A model generated the notes under the pieces. The model made no database searches, was not told the origin of the DNA, and was given only the letters and a program-made list of their open reading frames with translations. The translations under genes were made by a program, and so were the position numbers. Shown here in pieces: positions 26,790 to 39,478 of a stretch of 64,000 nt of DNA; the first letter of the stretch is position 1, and every line of letters starts with the position of its first letter. Origin of the DNA: DASQEH01 sp963765725 (GTDB lineage: Bacteria > Actinomycetota > Actinomycetes > Propionibacteriales > Nocardioidaceae); contig CAVXXI010000001.1 of NCBI GenBank assembly GCA_963765725.1, positions 558,001 to 622,000 on the forward strand, read 5' to 3'.

Positions 26790-27621
26790 CCGTCGGGGCG
26801 GGTACCTCCGGCTGGCATCGAGGGCACCAGAAGCTCTCACGCGCGCGGTCCTGATCCTGGCGAGCGTCCGCTCGCCGTTCGAGATCGGCCGTCGACACGA
26901 ACACGTCGCGACGGATCTTCGTGCCGCACCTGCGACACGGCAACCCCCGCCGTCCGTACACCCACAGCTCCCTGCCGCGGCGCAGGTCACCGGTCGTCGA
27001 CTGGGTCGACCGAGCCTTGTTGGCCTCGAGCAGCTGCTGGGCCCGTTGCACCAGCCGCGGGAGCGTGTCGATCTGCGCGACCGGTGAGTTGGGGTGCACG
27101 CCCATCAGGAAGCACACCTCGGCCTTGTACATGTTGCCGATTCCTGCCAGGTTGCGTTGGTCGAGCAGTGCCTCGCCGACCGGGATGTCGCCACGTGAGC
27201 GCAGCCGACGCAGCGCCTCGTCGAGGGACCAGTCGCCGCCCAGCAGGTCGGGTCCCAGGTGGCCGACGACCTCGTCCTCGGCCGCACGACTCACCACCTC
27301 GACCCGGCCGAGCCGGAAACCGACCGCCTGCCGATCCGCTGTGGCGAGCACGACCCGCGCCTGGAACGCCGGCGACCGCCACGCGGCGCCGAGCCGGTAG
27401 ATGTGCCAGGACCCCTCCATCTTCAGGTGGGAGTGGATGGTCACGTCCTCGACGCGGGTCAGCAGGTGCTTGCCGCGGCTGACGGTCTCGGTGACCCGGC
27501 GGCCGCGCAGATCCACCTCGGCCCACTCCGGGACCCTGAAGTCGCTCACCGTCAGCGCCTCGCCGCTCAGTGCTTCGTCGAGCCGCCGGGCCGTCAACCA
27601 GACGGTGTCGCCCTCGGGCAT
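26770..27621 (-). CDS. nei: Fpg/Nei-family DNA glycosylase-AP lyase (endonuclease VIII type)
   Basis: 283 aa. The MPEGDT start gives Pro1/Glu2, the catalytic N-terminus of Nei enzymes. An H2TH region surrounds LDQRNLAGIGNMYKAEVCF, and a C-terminal zinc finger has CRRCGTK and WCPRC. It excises oxidised pyrimidines and nicks the strand. ATG 27621 follows GGAGGA. It lies directly downstream of lhr on the same strand; this pairing is common in actinobacteria and suggests joint repair work. Confidence 0.92.
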   Translation of the reverse strand: MPEGDTVWLTARRLDEALSGEALTVSDFRVPEWAEVDLRGRRVTETVSRGKHLLTRVEDVTIHSHLKMEGSWHIYRLGAAWRSPAFQARVVLATADRQAVGFRLGRVEVVSRAAEDEVVGHLGPDLLGGDWSLDEALRRLRSRGDIPVGEALLDQRNLAGIGNMYKAEVCFLMGVHPNSPVAQIDTLPRLVQRAQQLLEANKARSTQSTTGDLRRGRELWVYGRRGLPCRRCGTKIRRDVFVSTADLERRADARQDQDRARESFWCPRCQPEVPAPTVRQRRS

Positions 27622-27668
27622 CGATCCTCCTCGCGCGATCCGCCGCTCGCCGCCGGACGGCCGGCGCA

Positions 27669-27717
27669 GTCAGCGACGCAACGGTAGAGCGCGCTCGCCG
27701 CAGGGCAGCCGACGCGG

Positions 27718-27738
<21 letters not shown>
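27669..27738 (-). repeat. short direct duplication at the 3' end of lhr
   Basis: A 22-base sequence starting GTCAGCGACGCAAC occurs at 27669-27690 and 27717-27738, two mismatches apart and 48 bases offset. The right copy contains the lhr stop and last codons; the left copy is intergenic. It appears to be a local tandem duplication of the gene end. Confidence 0.6.
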
Positions 27739-32301
<4,563 letters not shown>

Positions 32302-32375
32302 GCCGCCATCCTGTCCGATGCCACCGACAGTTTCACGGCCCGGGAGCGCGCACAGCCTCTGTCGGCGGCGCTGGC

Positions 32376-32387
32376 TAGATTCTTCCC
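32376..32387 (+). promoter_or_regulatory. -10 box of a leaderless ABC-exporter promoter
   Basis: TAGATT (32376-32381), six bases, then GTG at 32388. The geometry supports the GTG over the later in-frame ATG at 32454 as the start of the ATPase. Confidence 0.5.
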
Positions 32388-33368
32388 GTGCCCCGAGAGT
32401 CCGCCGCCGACCAGATCTCCTCTTCGCCCGCCCGGTCACTATCCGCGTCGCCGATGGTGTCGGCACGAGGGCTGCGCAAGTCCTACGGCTCCTTCGAGGC
32501 CGTGAAGGGCATCGACGTGGAGGTGTACAGGGGTGAGGCGTTCGGCTTCCTCGGGCCCAATGGTGCCGGGAAGTCGTCCACGATGCGGATGATCGCGGCC
32601 GTCTCACCGGTCTCGGGCGGCTCGCTGCGGATCCTCGACATGGACCCCGTGACATCCGGGTCCAGCATCAGGGCACGGATCGGGGTGTGTCCGCAGGAGA
32701 ACAACCTCGACATCGAGCTGAGCGTCGCCGAGAACCTCATGGTGTACGGCCGTTTCTTCGGGCTGTCACGGGCGCAGGCTCGGGCGCGCGCCGACGAGCT
32801 GCTGGCGTTCGTACAGCTCACGGACCGCGCGGGGGCCAAGGTGGAGGCGCTCTCTGGCGGGATGAAGCGGCGGCTGACGATCGCCCGCTCGCTCGTCAAC
32901 TCGCCCGACCTGCTCCTGCTCGACGAGCCCACCACCGGTCTGGACCCGCAGGCTCGGCACCAGCTCTGGGATCGCCTCTTCCGGCTCAAGCAGGAGGGCG
33001 TCACGCTCGTTCTCACGACCCACTACATGGACGAGGCCGAGCAGCTCTGCGACCGGCTCGTCGTGATGGACAAGGGCCTGATCGTGGCCGCGGGCTCGCC
33101 GTCGGAGCTCATCGCCGAGCACGCCACCCGCGAGGTCGTCGAGCTGCGTTTCCCGGTCGGCGCGCACGACGCCATGGCGGCGCCCGTCGCGGGCCTCGCG
33201 CAGCGGGTCGAGGTCCTGCCCGACCGACTGCTGCTGTACACCGACGACGGCGACGCGACGGTGAACGCCCTGCACGCGCAGGGCGTCACACCGCTGTCCA
33301 CGCTCGTACGCCGAGCGACGCTGGAGGATGTCTTCCTGCGGCTGACCGGACGGACGCTGGTCGACTGA
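32388..33368 (+). CDS. ABC exporter ATP-binding protein (NodI/DrrA type)
   Basis: 326 aa. Walker A GPNGAGKSST, signature LSGGMKRRL, Walker B LLLLDEPTTGLDP and switch His in TTHYMDEAE. The C-terminal 70 residues are the DrrA-like extension. The first 22 residues are low complexity. Overlaps the first permease by one base (TGATG). With two permeases it forms an ABC-2 type exporter; drug or lipid export is likely but the cargo is unknown. Confidence 0.9.
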   Translation: MPRESAADQISSSPARSLSASPMVSARGLRKSYGSFEAVKGIDVEVYRGEAFGFLGPNGAGKSSTMRMIAAVSPVSGGSLRILDMDPVTSGSSIRARIGVCPQENNLDIELSVAENLMVYGRFFGLSRAQARARADELLAFVQLTDRAGAKVEALSGGMKRRLTIARSLVNSPDLLLLDEPTTGLDPQARHQLWDRLFRLKQEGVTLVLTTHYMDEAEQLCDRLVVMDKGLIVAAGSPSELIAEHATREVVELRFPVGAHDAMAAPVAGLAQRVEVLPDRLLLYTDDGDATVNALHAQGVTPLSTLVRRATLEDVFLRLTGRTLVD

Positions 33369-34141
33369 TGCTCGCACCACGGCTCGGCCAGTACTGGGTC
33401 ACCGCCTACAAGCGCACCTGGCGCGGCTCGGTGATCAGCAGCTTCGTGCTCCCGCTCCTGTACCTGACCGCGATGGGGAAAGGCCTCGGCCGGTTCGTCG
33501 ACTCCGGCTCCGCGGCGGGCGCGCTCGGCGGTGTCACGTACCTCGCCTTCATCGCGCCCGGCCTGCTGGCCACCACGGCCATGAACACCGCCGTCGGCGA
33601 GTCCACGTACCCGGTGATGAGCGGCTTCAAGTGGAGCCGCATGTACTACTCCATGGCCGCCACACCCCTGGAGCCGTCCGACATCCTGCTGGCCCATCTG
33701 GTCACGGTCGCGGTCCGCATCCTCACCACCTGCGCGGTGTTCCTGGCCGTGCTCGCGGCCTTCGGAGCGCTGGTCACCTGGTGGGGGGCGCTCGCCGCGC
33801 TCGCCTCCTCGGTCCTCCTGGGGATGGCGCACACGACCCCGCTGTTCGCGCTGAGCGCCCGACTGCCCGAGCCGAGCGCCTTCGCGCTCGTGTACCGGCT
33901 GGGGCTGATGCCGATGACCCTGTTCAGCGGTGCCTTCTTCCCGGTCTCGCAGCTGCCGGCGGCCGTCTCCTGGCTCGCCTACCTGACCCCGGTCTGGCAC
34001 GGCGTCGACCTGAGCCGGATGCTGACCCTCGACGAGGTCAGCCTGTGGCCGGCGCTGGGTCATGCGGCGTACCTGTCGGTCTGGCTCGTCGCCGGCTGGT
34101 ACCTCGCCCGCCGGGCCTTCGCGAACCGGCTCGCACAGTGA
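33368..34141 (+). CDS. ABC-2 type exporter permease (first)
   Basis: 257 aa with about six membrane helices. A conserved ABC-2 pattern is seen in TPLEPSDILLAH and near the last helices (GLMPMTLFSGAFFPVSQLP). The ATG lies in the TGATG overlap with the ATPase stop; the stop overlaps the next gene (GTGA). Probably forms a heterodimer with the following permease. Confidence 0.88.
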   Translation: MLAPRLGQYWVTAYKRTWRGSVISSFVLPLLYLTAMGKGLGRFVDSGSAAGALGGVTYLAFIAPGLLATTAMNTAVGESTYPVMSGFKWSRMYYSMAATPLEPSDILLAHLVTVAVRILTTCAVFLAVLAAFGALVTWWGALAALASSVLLGMAHTTPLFALSARLPEPSAFALVYRLGLMPMTLFSGAFFPVSQLPAAVSWLAYLTPVWHGVDLSRMLTLDEVSLWPALGHAAYLSVWLVAGWYLARRAFANRLAQ

Positions 34142-34950
34142 CGGCCCTGCAGACCCGGACCCTCGGCCCGCGCATCGTGCCCGTGGTCGGCGCCGGGGCA
34201 TGGCGCATCGTCGAGCGCAACTACCTCGTCTACCGGCACGGCTGGTTCGTGTTCGTCACCGGGATGCTCGAGCCGGTCTTCTACCTCTTCTCGATCGGGA
34301 TCGGCGTAGGTGGCCTCATCGGGCACTTCGCCCTCGCCGACGGCGCCTCCGTGAGCTATGTCCAGTTCGTCGCGCCCGCGATGCTCGCGACCTCTGCGAT
34401 GAACGGCGCGCTGTTCGACGCCACCTACAACATCTTCTTCAAGATGAAGTTCGAGAAGCTCTACGACGCGATGCTGGCGACGCCGCTGAGCCCGAACGAC
34501 GTCGCCCGCGGCGAGATCATGTGGGCGTTGCTCCGGGGCGCCTGCTACTCGGCGGCGTTCATCGTCATCATGCTGGCGATGGGCCTGGTCAGGTCCTGGT
34601 GGATGCTGCTGGCGCTCCCGGCGACCGTCCTGATCGGCTACGCGTTCGCCGGCGCCGGGATGGCGCTGACCACCTGGATGCGCTCGTGGCAGGACTTCGA
34701 GTACGTCCAGCTCGCGATCATGCCGATGTTCCTCTTCTCGGCGACCTTCTTCCCGCTGTCCGGCTACCCCGCCGCGATCGCGGCGGTGGTGCGCTGGACG
34801 CCGCTCTACCAAGGTGTCGTGCTGTGTCGCGACACCGCACTGGGCTCCATGGGCTGGGACTGTGTGACCGCCGCCGGCTACCTTGCCGCGATGGGGTCGC
34901 TGGGCCTGTACGTCGCGTCCCGCCGCGTCGGCGCGCTCCTGCTGACCTGA
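34138..34950 (+). CDS. ABC-2 type exporter permease (second)
   Basis: 270 aa from GTG 34138. About six membrane helices; ATPLSPNDVARGEIMW and QLAIMPMFLFSATFFPLSGYP match NodJ/DrrB permeases and parallel the first permease, suggesting an old duplication. Ends 12 bases before mtnP. Confidence 0.88.
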   Translation: MTALQTRTLGPRIVPVVGAGAWRIVERNYLVYRHGWFVFVTGMLEPVFYLFSIGIGVGGLIGHFALADGASVSYVQFVAPAMLATSAMNGALFDATYNIFFKMKFEKLYDAMLATPLSPNDVARGEIMWALLRGACYSAAFIVIMLAMGLVRSWWMLLALPATVLIGYAFAGAGMALTTWMRSWQDFEYVQLAIMPMFLFSATFFPLSGYPAAIAAVVRWTPLYQGVVLCRDTALGSMGWDCVTAAGYLAAMGSLGLYVASRRVGALLLT

Positions 34951-34962
34951 CAGACTGCGGCC

Positions 34963-35763
34963 ATGGCGTTGCGGGAACGTGCCGAAATCGGTGTGATCGG
35001 CGGGTCCGGGCTCTACGAGTTCCTCGACGCGCCCGAGCTCGTCGACGTCACCACGCCGTACGGGCCACCGTCGGCGCCGGTCGCGGTCGGCGAGGTGGCG
35101 GGACGCGCCGTCGCGTTCCTTCCGCGCCACGGGGTCCGGCACGAGTACCCGCCTCATCGAGTCAACTATCGCGCCAACCTGTGGGCGCTGCGCTCCGTGG
35201 GCGTCCGTCGCGTTCTGGCGCCGTGCGCCGTCGGGAGCCTGCAGCCGCAGCTCTGCCCGGGCGCGCTGGTGGTGCCGGACCAGCTCGTCGACCGCACCAG
35301 CGGGCGCGTCCAGACGTACATGGACAAGGGCGCGGCGCATGTCGGGTTCGCCGACCCCTACTGTCCGACGTTGCGGTCGTTTCTGGTCCGCGGCGACGCC
35401 GACGTCGTCGACGGAGCCACGATGGTCGTGGTCGAGGGTCCTCGGTTCTCGACCAGGGCGGAGTCCCAGTGGTACGCGGCGCAGGGCTGGTCGCTGGTGA
35501 ACATGACGGGTCATCCCGAAGCTGTCCTCGCCCGCGAGCTGGCCATGTGCTACGCCGCCGTCGCCCTGGTCACCGACCGCGACGCCGGGGTGAGCGATGG
35601 CGAGGCGGTCGACCAGGCCGCGGTGTTCGCCGAGTTCGCGCGCAACGTGAGCACGCTGCGCGCCTACCTGATCGGCGTCGTGGCGGCCCTGCCCGCCGGG
35701 CGGGAGGGGTGCACCTGCCCCGGCGCCCTCGACGGCCTCATCGTGCCGTTCGAGCTGCCATGA
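34963..35763 (+). CDS. mtnP: S-methyl-5'-thioadenosine phosphorylase
   Basis: 266 aa purine phosphorylase of the MTAP family: releases adenine from methylthioadenosine, a by-product of polyamine and other SAM-dependent synthesis. Phosphate site IGGSGLYEF near residues 12-20 and RHG near 52; VEGPRFSTRAES and NMTGHPEAVLARE form the base-binding and trimer segments. In the family the SxxNMT/S position separates MTAP from PNP; here NMTGHPE favours MTAP-like use. A CAGACT box six bases upstream could be a promoter. Confidence 0.9.
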   Translation: MALRERAEIGVIGGSGLYEFLDAPELVDVTTPYGPPSAPVAVGEVAGRAVAFLPRHGVRHEYPPHRVNYRANLWALRSVGVRRVLAPCAVGSLQPQLCPGALVVPDQLVDRTSGRVQTYMDKGAAHVGFADPYCPTLRSFLVRGDADVVDGATMVVVEGPRFSTRAESQWYAAQGWSLVNMTGHPEAVLARELAMCYAAVALVTDRDAGVSDGEAVDQAAVFAEFARNVSTLRAYLIGVVAALPAGREGCTCPGALDGLIVPFELP

Positions 35764-35886
35764 AGGTCGTGATCTGGGGCAGGTCCTCCTGGCTGCCCGT
35801 TGTCGACCGAGCCTGACGGGCTTCCGGGGTGGTCGTCCACGTAGGCTTGGAGCTCTCGACGGCACGAGCACGCAGCGAGGGCGACG

Positions 35887-36081
35887 GTGCGACACACGGA
35901 ATTCTGGACCCGGATGAACGCGGCCCTGGGCCCCGCCTACGCCACGACGTGGGCCAGGGAGCAGGTCCTGGCAGGGCTCGACGAGATGACGGTGCAGCAG
36001 GCCCTCGAGGCCGGGTGGGACGCCAAGACCGTGTGGCGTGTCGTCTGGCGGGCGCTCGAGCTGCCGCCCCGCGACCGCTGA
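35887..36081 (+). CDS. DUF3046 family small protein
   Basis: 64 aa, GTG start with GAGGG upstream. Matches the short actinobacterial family found just upstream of recA: MRHTEFWTRMNAALGPAY, then DEMTVQQALEAGWDAKTVWR. Function unknown; predicted helical and cytoplasmic. The 22-bp repeat array begins four bases after its stop codon. Confidence 0.9.
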   Translation: MRHTEFWTRMNAALGPAYATTWAREQVLAGLDEMTVQQALEAGWDAKTVWRVVWRALELPPRDR

Positions 36082-36082
36082 C

Positions 36083-36231
36083 CTCGAGCGGGCGGGAATG
36101 TCCGGCCGAGCGGGCGGGAATGTTCGGCCGAGCGGGCGGGAATGTCGGGTCGAGCGGGCGGGAATGTCGGGTCGAGCGGGCGGGAATGTCGGGTCGAGCG
36201 GGCGGGAATGTCGGGTCGAGCGGGCGGGAAG
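36083..36231 (+). repeat. 22-bp tandem repeat array, locus 4 (plus orientation)
   Basis: Seven units with cores at 36085, 36107, 36129, 36151, 36173, 36195 and 36217, all 22 bases apart; the middle four are identical. It is the cleanest array in the window, so the most recently amplified. Each unit has GGGCGGG and a further GGG, giving a G3-N1-G3-N6-G3-N6-G3 pattern on the plus strand. It lies between DUF3046 and the recA LexA box; the rest of the 335-base gap holds the recA promoter region. Confidence 0.95.
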
Positions 36232-36254
36232 CTGCACGGCGTGTCGAGGAGGAT

Positions 36255-36270
36255 TCGAACACACGTTCGG
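36255..36270 (+). promoter_or_regulatory. LexA (SOS) box of recA
   Basis: TCGAACACACGTTCGG matches the actinobacterial SOS box TCGAAC-N4-GTTCGA at 11 of 12 fixed positions, 148 bases upstream of recA. It implies that LexA represses recA until DNA damage. It starts 24 bases after the repeat array ends. Confidence 0.9.
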
Positions 36271-36417
36271 GATACGGTTTATCCGCAGGAAGCGAGTCGC
36301 GACGTTCTTACCCACAGGCAAGCCCGACCATCCGATGTTGTCGGTGGTGGCGTCTAGCGTCGTGTCACGACAGCACGGACCCGGGTCCACGACCCCTCAC
36401 ACGTTACGGATGGCGCA

Positions 36418-37470
36418 ATGGCTGCAGCAGATCGTTCCAAAGCCCTCGACAACGCACTCGCGCAGATCGAGCGCTCGCACGGCAAGGGCTCCGTCATGCG
36501 ACTGGGTGACCAGGGCCGTGCGCCCGTCGAGGTGATCCCGACAGGGTCCATCGCGCTCGACATCGCGCTCGGCATCGGGGGTCTTCCCCGCGGGCGGGTG
36601 GTCGAGGTCTACGGGCCGGAGTCGTCCGGCAAGACCACGGTCGCGCTGCACTCCGTCGCCAATGCCCAACGAGCCGGCGGGATCGCGGCGTTCATCGACG
36701 CCGAGCACGCGCTCGACCCCGACTACGCACAGCGGCTGGGAGTCGACACCGACGCCCTGCTCGTCTCCCAGCCCGACAGCGGCGAGCAGGCGCTGGAGAT
36801 CGCCGACATGCTCATCAGGTCGGGTGCCCTCGACATCATCGTCATCGACTCGGTTGCGGCGCTGGTGCCACGCGCGGAGATCGAGGGCGAGATGGGCGAC
36901 TCGCATGTCGGGCTCCAGGCACGACTGATGAGCCAGGCGCTGCGCAAGCTCACCGGCGCGTTGAGCAACTCCGGTACGACGATGATCTTCATCAACCAGC
37001 TGCGCGAGAAGATCGGCGTCATGTTCGGCTCCCCGGAGACGACCACGGGTGGTCGCGCGCTCAAGTTCTACTCCTCCGTTCGGCTCGATGTCCGCCGCAT
37101 CGAAAGCCTCAAGGACGGGACCGACTTCGTCGGGAACCGCACCAGAGTGAAGGTGGCGAAGAACAAGTGCGCGCCACCGTTCAAGCAGGCTGAGTTCGAC
37201 ATCATGTACGGGCAGGGGATCAGCCGGGAGGGCGGACTGATCGACGTGGGCGTGGAGACCGGGCTCGTACGCAAGGCCGGCGCCTGGTACACGTATGAAG
37301 GCGACCAGCTGGGGCAGGGCAAGGAGAACTCGCGCACCTTCCTCCGCGACAACCCCGATCTCGCCAACGAGATCGAGAAGCGGATCCTGGAGAAGCTCGG
37401 TATCGGTGCGACGCTCGAGACCGACGCTGTCGCCGCCGCTGGAGCCGGGCCCACTGACATCGACTTCTGA
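36418..37470 (+). CDS. recA: recombinase RecA
   Basis: 350 aa strand-exchange ATPase and LexA coprotease. Walker A GPESSGKTT at residues 66-74, Walker B in LDIIVIDSVAALVP, DNA-binding loops around QALRKLTGALSNS and the conserved FGSPETTTGGRALKFY. No intein. The stop overlaps the recX start (TGATG). Regulated by the LexA box upstream. Confidence 0.97.
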   Translation: MAAADRSKALDNALAQIERSHGKGSVMRLGDQGRAPVEVIPTGSIALDIALGIGGLPRGRVVEVYGPESSGKTTVALHSVANAQRAGGIAAFIDAEHALDPDYAQRLGVDTDALLVSQPDSGEQALEIADMLIRSGALDIIVIDSVAALVPRAEIEGEMGDSHVGLQARLMSQALRKLTGALSNSGTTMIFINQLREKIGVMFGSPETTTGGRALKFYSSVRLDVRRIESLKDGTDFVGNRTRVKVAKNKCAPPFKQAEFDIMYGQGISREGGLIDVGVETGLVRKAGAWYTYEGDQLGQGKENSRTFLRDNPDLANEIEKRILEKLGIGATLETDAVAAAGAGPTDIDF

Positions 37471-38078
37471 TGGCTCGGCGTCGGTCAGCGCGAGAGGAGC
37501 CGGTAGACGCCGACCGTGACCTCGGCCCGCCGGCAGACCCGGAGGCGGTTGCCCGGACGATCCTGCTGGCGAAGCTCACCGGTCAGGCCCGCTCCCGAGA
37601 CGAGCTGGCTCGAGCACTCGAGGCCAAGGCTGTGCCGGTCGAGGTCGCCGACACCGTGCTCGACCGCTTCGAAGAAGTCGGGCTGATCGACGACCAGGCG
37701 TTCGCGGAGGCCTGGGTGGAGTCGCGCCAAGCGACCCGCGGCCTGTCCCGGCGGGCTCTGGCCGTCGAGCTGCGGCGTAAGGGGATCGCGGACGACCTCA
37801 TCCAGGAGACGGTCTCGGCCATCGACCCGAACCGGGAACGCGCGATCGCCCGCGCCCTCGTCGACCGCAAGCTCGCCAGCACGCGCCGTCTCGACGGGGC
37901 GACCCGGTTCCGTCGACTTGCGTCCGCCCTGGCCCGCAAGGGCTATCCGCCCGGGCTGTGCACAGCGGTTGTGCGGGAGGCGCTGGCCGACGAGTCGGAC
38001 GACTCCTCCTCGGGCGGCCTTGGCTTTGGGGATACCGACTTCGACGATGCCGACGTGGAGCACGCGGAGGTGAGCTGA
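37470..38078 (+). CDS. recX: RecA regulator RecX
   Basis: 202 aa. Three-helix repeats typical of RecX: the AKLTGQARSRDELARALEAK segment, FEEVGLIDDQAFAEAWVESR, and RRKGIADDLIQE. RecX binds RecA filaments and limits their activity. The acidic Ser/Asp-rich tail (last 30 residues) is longer than usual. Translationally coupled to recA. Confidence 0.93.
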   Translation: MARRRSAREEPVDADRDLGPPADPEAVARTILLAKLTGQARSRDELARALEAKAVPVEVADTVLDRFEEVGLIDDQAFAEAWVESRQATRGLSRRALAVELRRKGIADDLIQETVSAIDPNRERAIARALVDRKLASTRRLDGATRFRRLASALARKGYPPGLCTAVVREALADESDDSSSGGLGFGDTDFDDADVEHAEVS

Positions 38079-38236
38079 CGTACGTCGGCGCCATCCGCAG
38101 CTCCCAGTCCCGAGCCGGTCACCGAAGCCAGGAAGGGTGCCCCGCGTGCGGGCAGCCATCGCGCCGCCGCGACGACCTCGCCAGCTATGGCGGCCGAGTG
38201 CGCCAGCACGCCGAGCACGTCACTTGCGGCGAATGA
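38074..38236 (+). other. possible small zinc-knuckle ORF lacking a standard start
   Basis: Open frame of about 53 codons after recX with coding-like codon ends (about 80% G/C) and a plausible metal-binding pattern: CPACG near the middle and HAEHVTCGE at the end. No ATG, GTG or TTG lies in frame after recX; the CTG at 38074 has GGAGG four bases upstream. It may be a gene started at CTG, a remnant, or chance. Unknown family. Confidence 0.25.
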
Positions 38237-38290
38237 AGTGGTATGCACCGAATCGCTGCTATCCCACCAAGTCTCTGTAGTATCCGGAGC

Positions 38291-39436
38291 ATGCCTGCCG
38301 CCCGACCCGCTGAAGCACCAATCGGTGCGGAGCTGAGTACTGGCGGCCCGATCTTTGCGAAGCCGCTGCCGCCTGAGTGGTTCATCGAGCACGACACGAA
38401 TGCCGAGATGCGGTGGGAGTCGGCACACGAGCAGCGGTTCGCGACCGCGAACGGCCGCTTCTTCGTCCGCAACCACACCCGCACGCCGAGGATCGATCCA
38501 GCGACGTATCGACTGGAGATCTTCGGCGACGGACTCGACGGGGAGCCCACGGCCGACGAGCCGATCACCCTGAGCCTCGACCAACTGCGCGACTTCGCGC
38601 CGTACTCACTCAGCTCGTTCCTCGAGTGCACCGGCAACGGGCGGGCGCTGTTCGCAATCCAGCAGCAGATGGCTGTTCCCGGCACGCCATGGCTGCTGGG
38701 CGGGATCGGCATGGCGACCTGGTCCGGCATCCGCTTGTCGTCGGTGCTGCGGTGGGCGCACCTGCGATCCGACGCCCTGAGTGTGATGGCCACGGGACTG
38801 GACGACCCGTATGTCTACCGGGGCGTCGACTACGGCCCGGTCCGTCGTCCGCTTCCCGTCCACAAGGCCCTCGACGACTGCATGCTCGTCCTGGAGATGA
38901 ACGGTGAGCCCCTGCCGCTGGATCACGGCGCTCCCGTACGGCTGCTGGTCCCTGGCTGGGTCGGCATCGCCAGCATCAAATGGCTGGGACAGCTCGAGGT
39001 GTCGAGCCGGCAGCTGCAGTCACCGTGGAACACCATCTGGTACCGGATGACGGGCGGCGCCTACCCGAGCGACGCGCCGCCGCTCACCGACGTTCCGGTG
39101 CGCAGCACGTTCGAGCTCCCGTGGGGTGCTCGGCTCGCTGCAGGGTCCCCGGTGACCCTGCGGGGAAGGTCGTGGTCGGGTGCCGCGCCGATCGAGCGGG
39201 TGGACGTGAGCCTCGACGGCGGGGCGACCTGGCAGACGCCGCAGCTCAGTGGCCCCAACCGCCGGTACTCGTGGGCGCACTGGCAGGTGAGGTGGGTGCC
39301 CCCCTCCGTCGGCACGCACGAGCTGCTGGCGCGAGCCACCGACAAGCGCGGCCGCACCCAGCCCGACACCGTTCCGTTCAACAACGAGGGGTACCTCTTC
39401 TGGGCCGTCGTGCGGCATCCCGTCACGGTGGTCTGA
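38291..39436 (+). CDS. sulfite-oxidase-family molybdopterin-dependent oxidoreductase
   Basis: 381 aa from ATG 38291, chosen for the TAGTAT box seven bases upstream and the CGGAG site. The molybdenum-pterin domain holds the ligand Cys113 in FLECTGNGR and WGGIGMATWSG-like contacts (here LLGGIGMATWSG). The C-terminal dimerisation domain carries VDVSLDGGATWQ. No signal peptide or haem domain, so it is cytoplasmic or needs a partner. Substrate could be sulfite or another small oxo-acceptor. Inserted between recX and miaB. Confidence 0.88.
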   Translation: MPAARPAEAPIGAELSTGGPIFAKPLPPEWFIEHDTNAEMRWESAHEQRFATANGRFFVRNHTRTPRIDPATYRLEIFGDGLDGEPTADEPITLSLDQLRDFAPYSLSSFLECTGNGRALFAIQQQMAVPGTPWLLGGIGMATWSGIRLSSVLRWAHLRSDALSVMATGLDDPYVYRGVDYGPVRRPLPVHKALDDCMLVLEMNGEPLPLDHGAPVRLLVPGWVGIASIKWLGQLEVSSRQLQSPWNTIWYRMTGGAYPSDAPPLTDVPVRSTFELPWGARLAAGSPVTLRGRSWSGAAPIERVDVSLDGGATWQTPQLSGPNRRYSWAHWQVRWVPPSVGTHELLARATDKRGRTQPDTVPFNNEGYLFWAVVRHPVTVV

Positions 39437-39478
39437 GCGACCGGCTTGCGCTTACCGCCACCTGACATGATGGCGTGC

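Noticed and set aside
32302..32655. 118-residue N-terminal extension of Lhr
   Set aside because: It overlaps the divergent ABC ATPase start and promoter and has low-complexity Arg/Ser sequence; ATG 32301 has a ribosome site.
36142..36357. Protein-coding frames made of Arg/Gly/Met/Ser repeats in locus 4
   Set aside because: They are translations of tandem DNA repeats with no ribosome site and overlap the recA operator.
34060..36390. 776-codon minus-strand frame opposite the ABC permease and mtnP genes
   Set aside because: Mirror frame of well-recognised plus-strand genes; no domain of its own.
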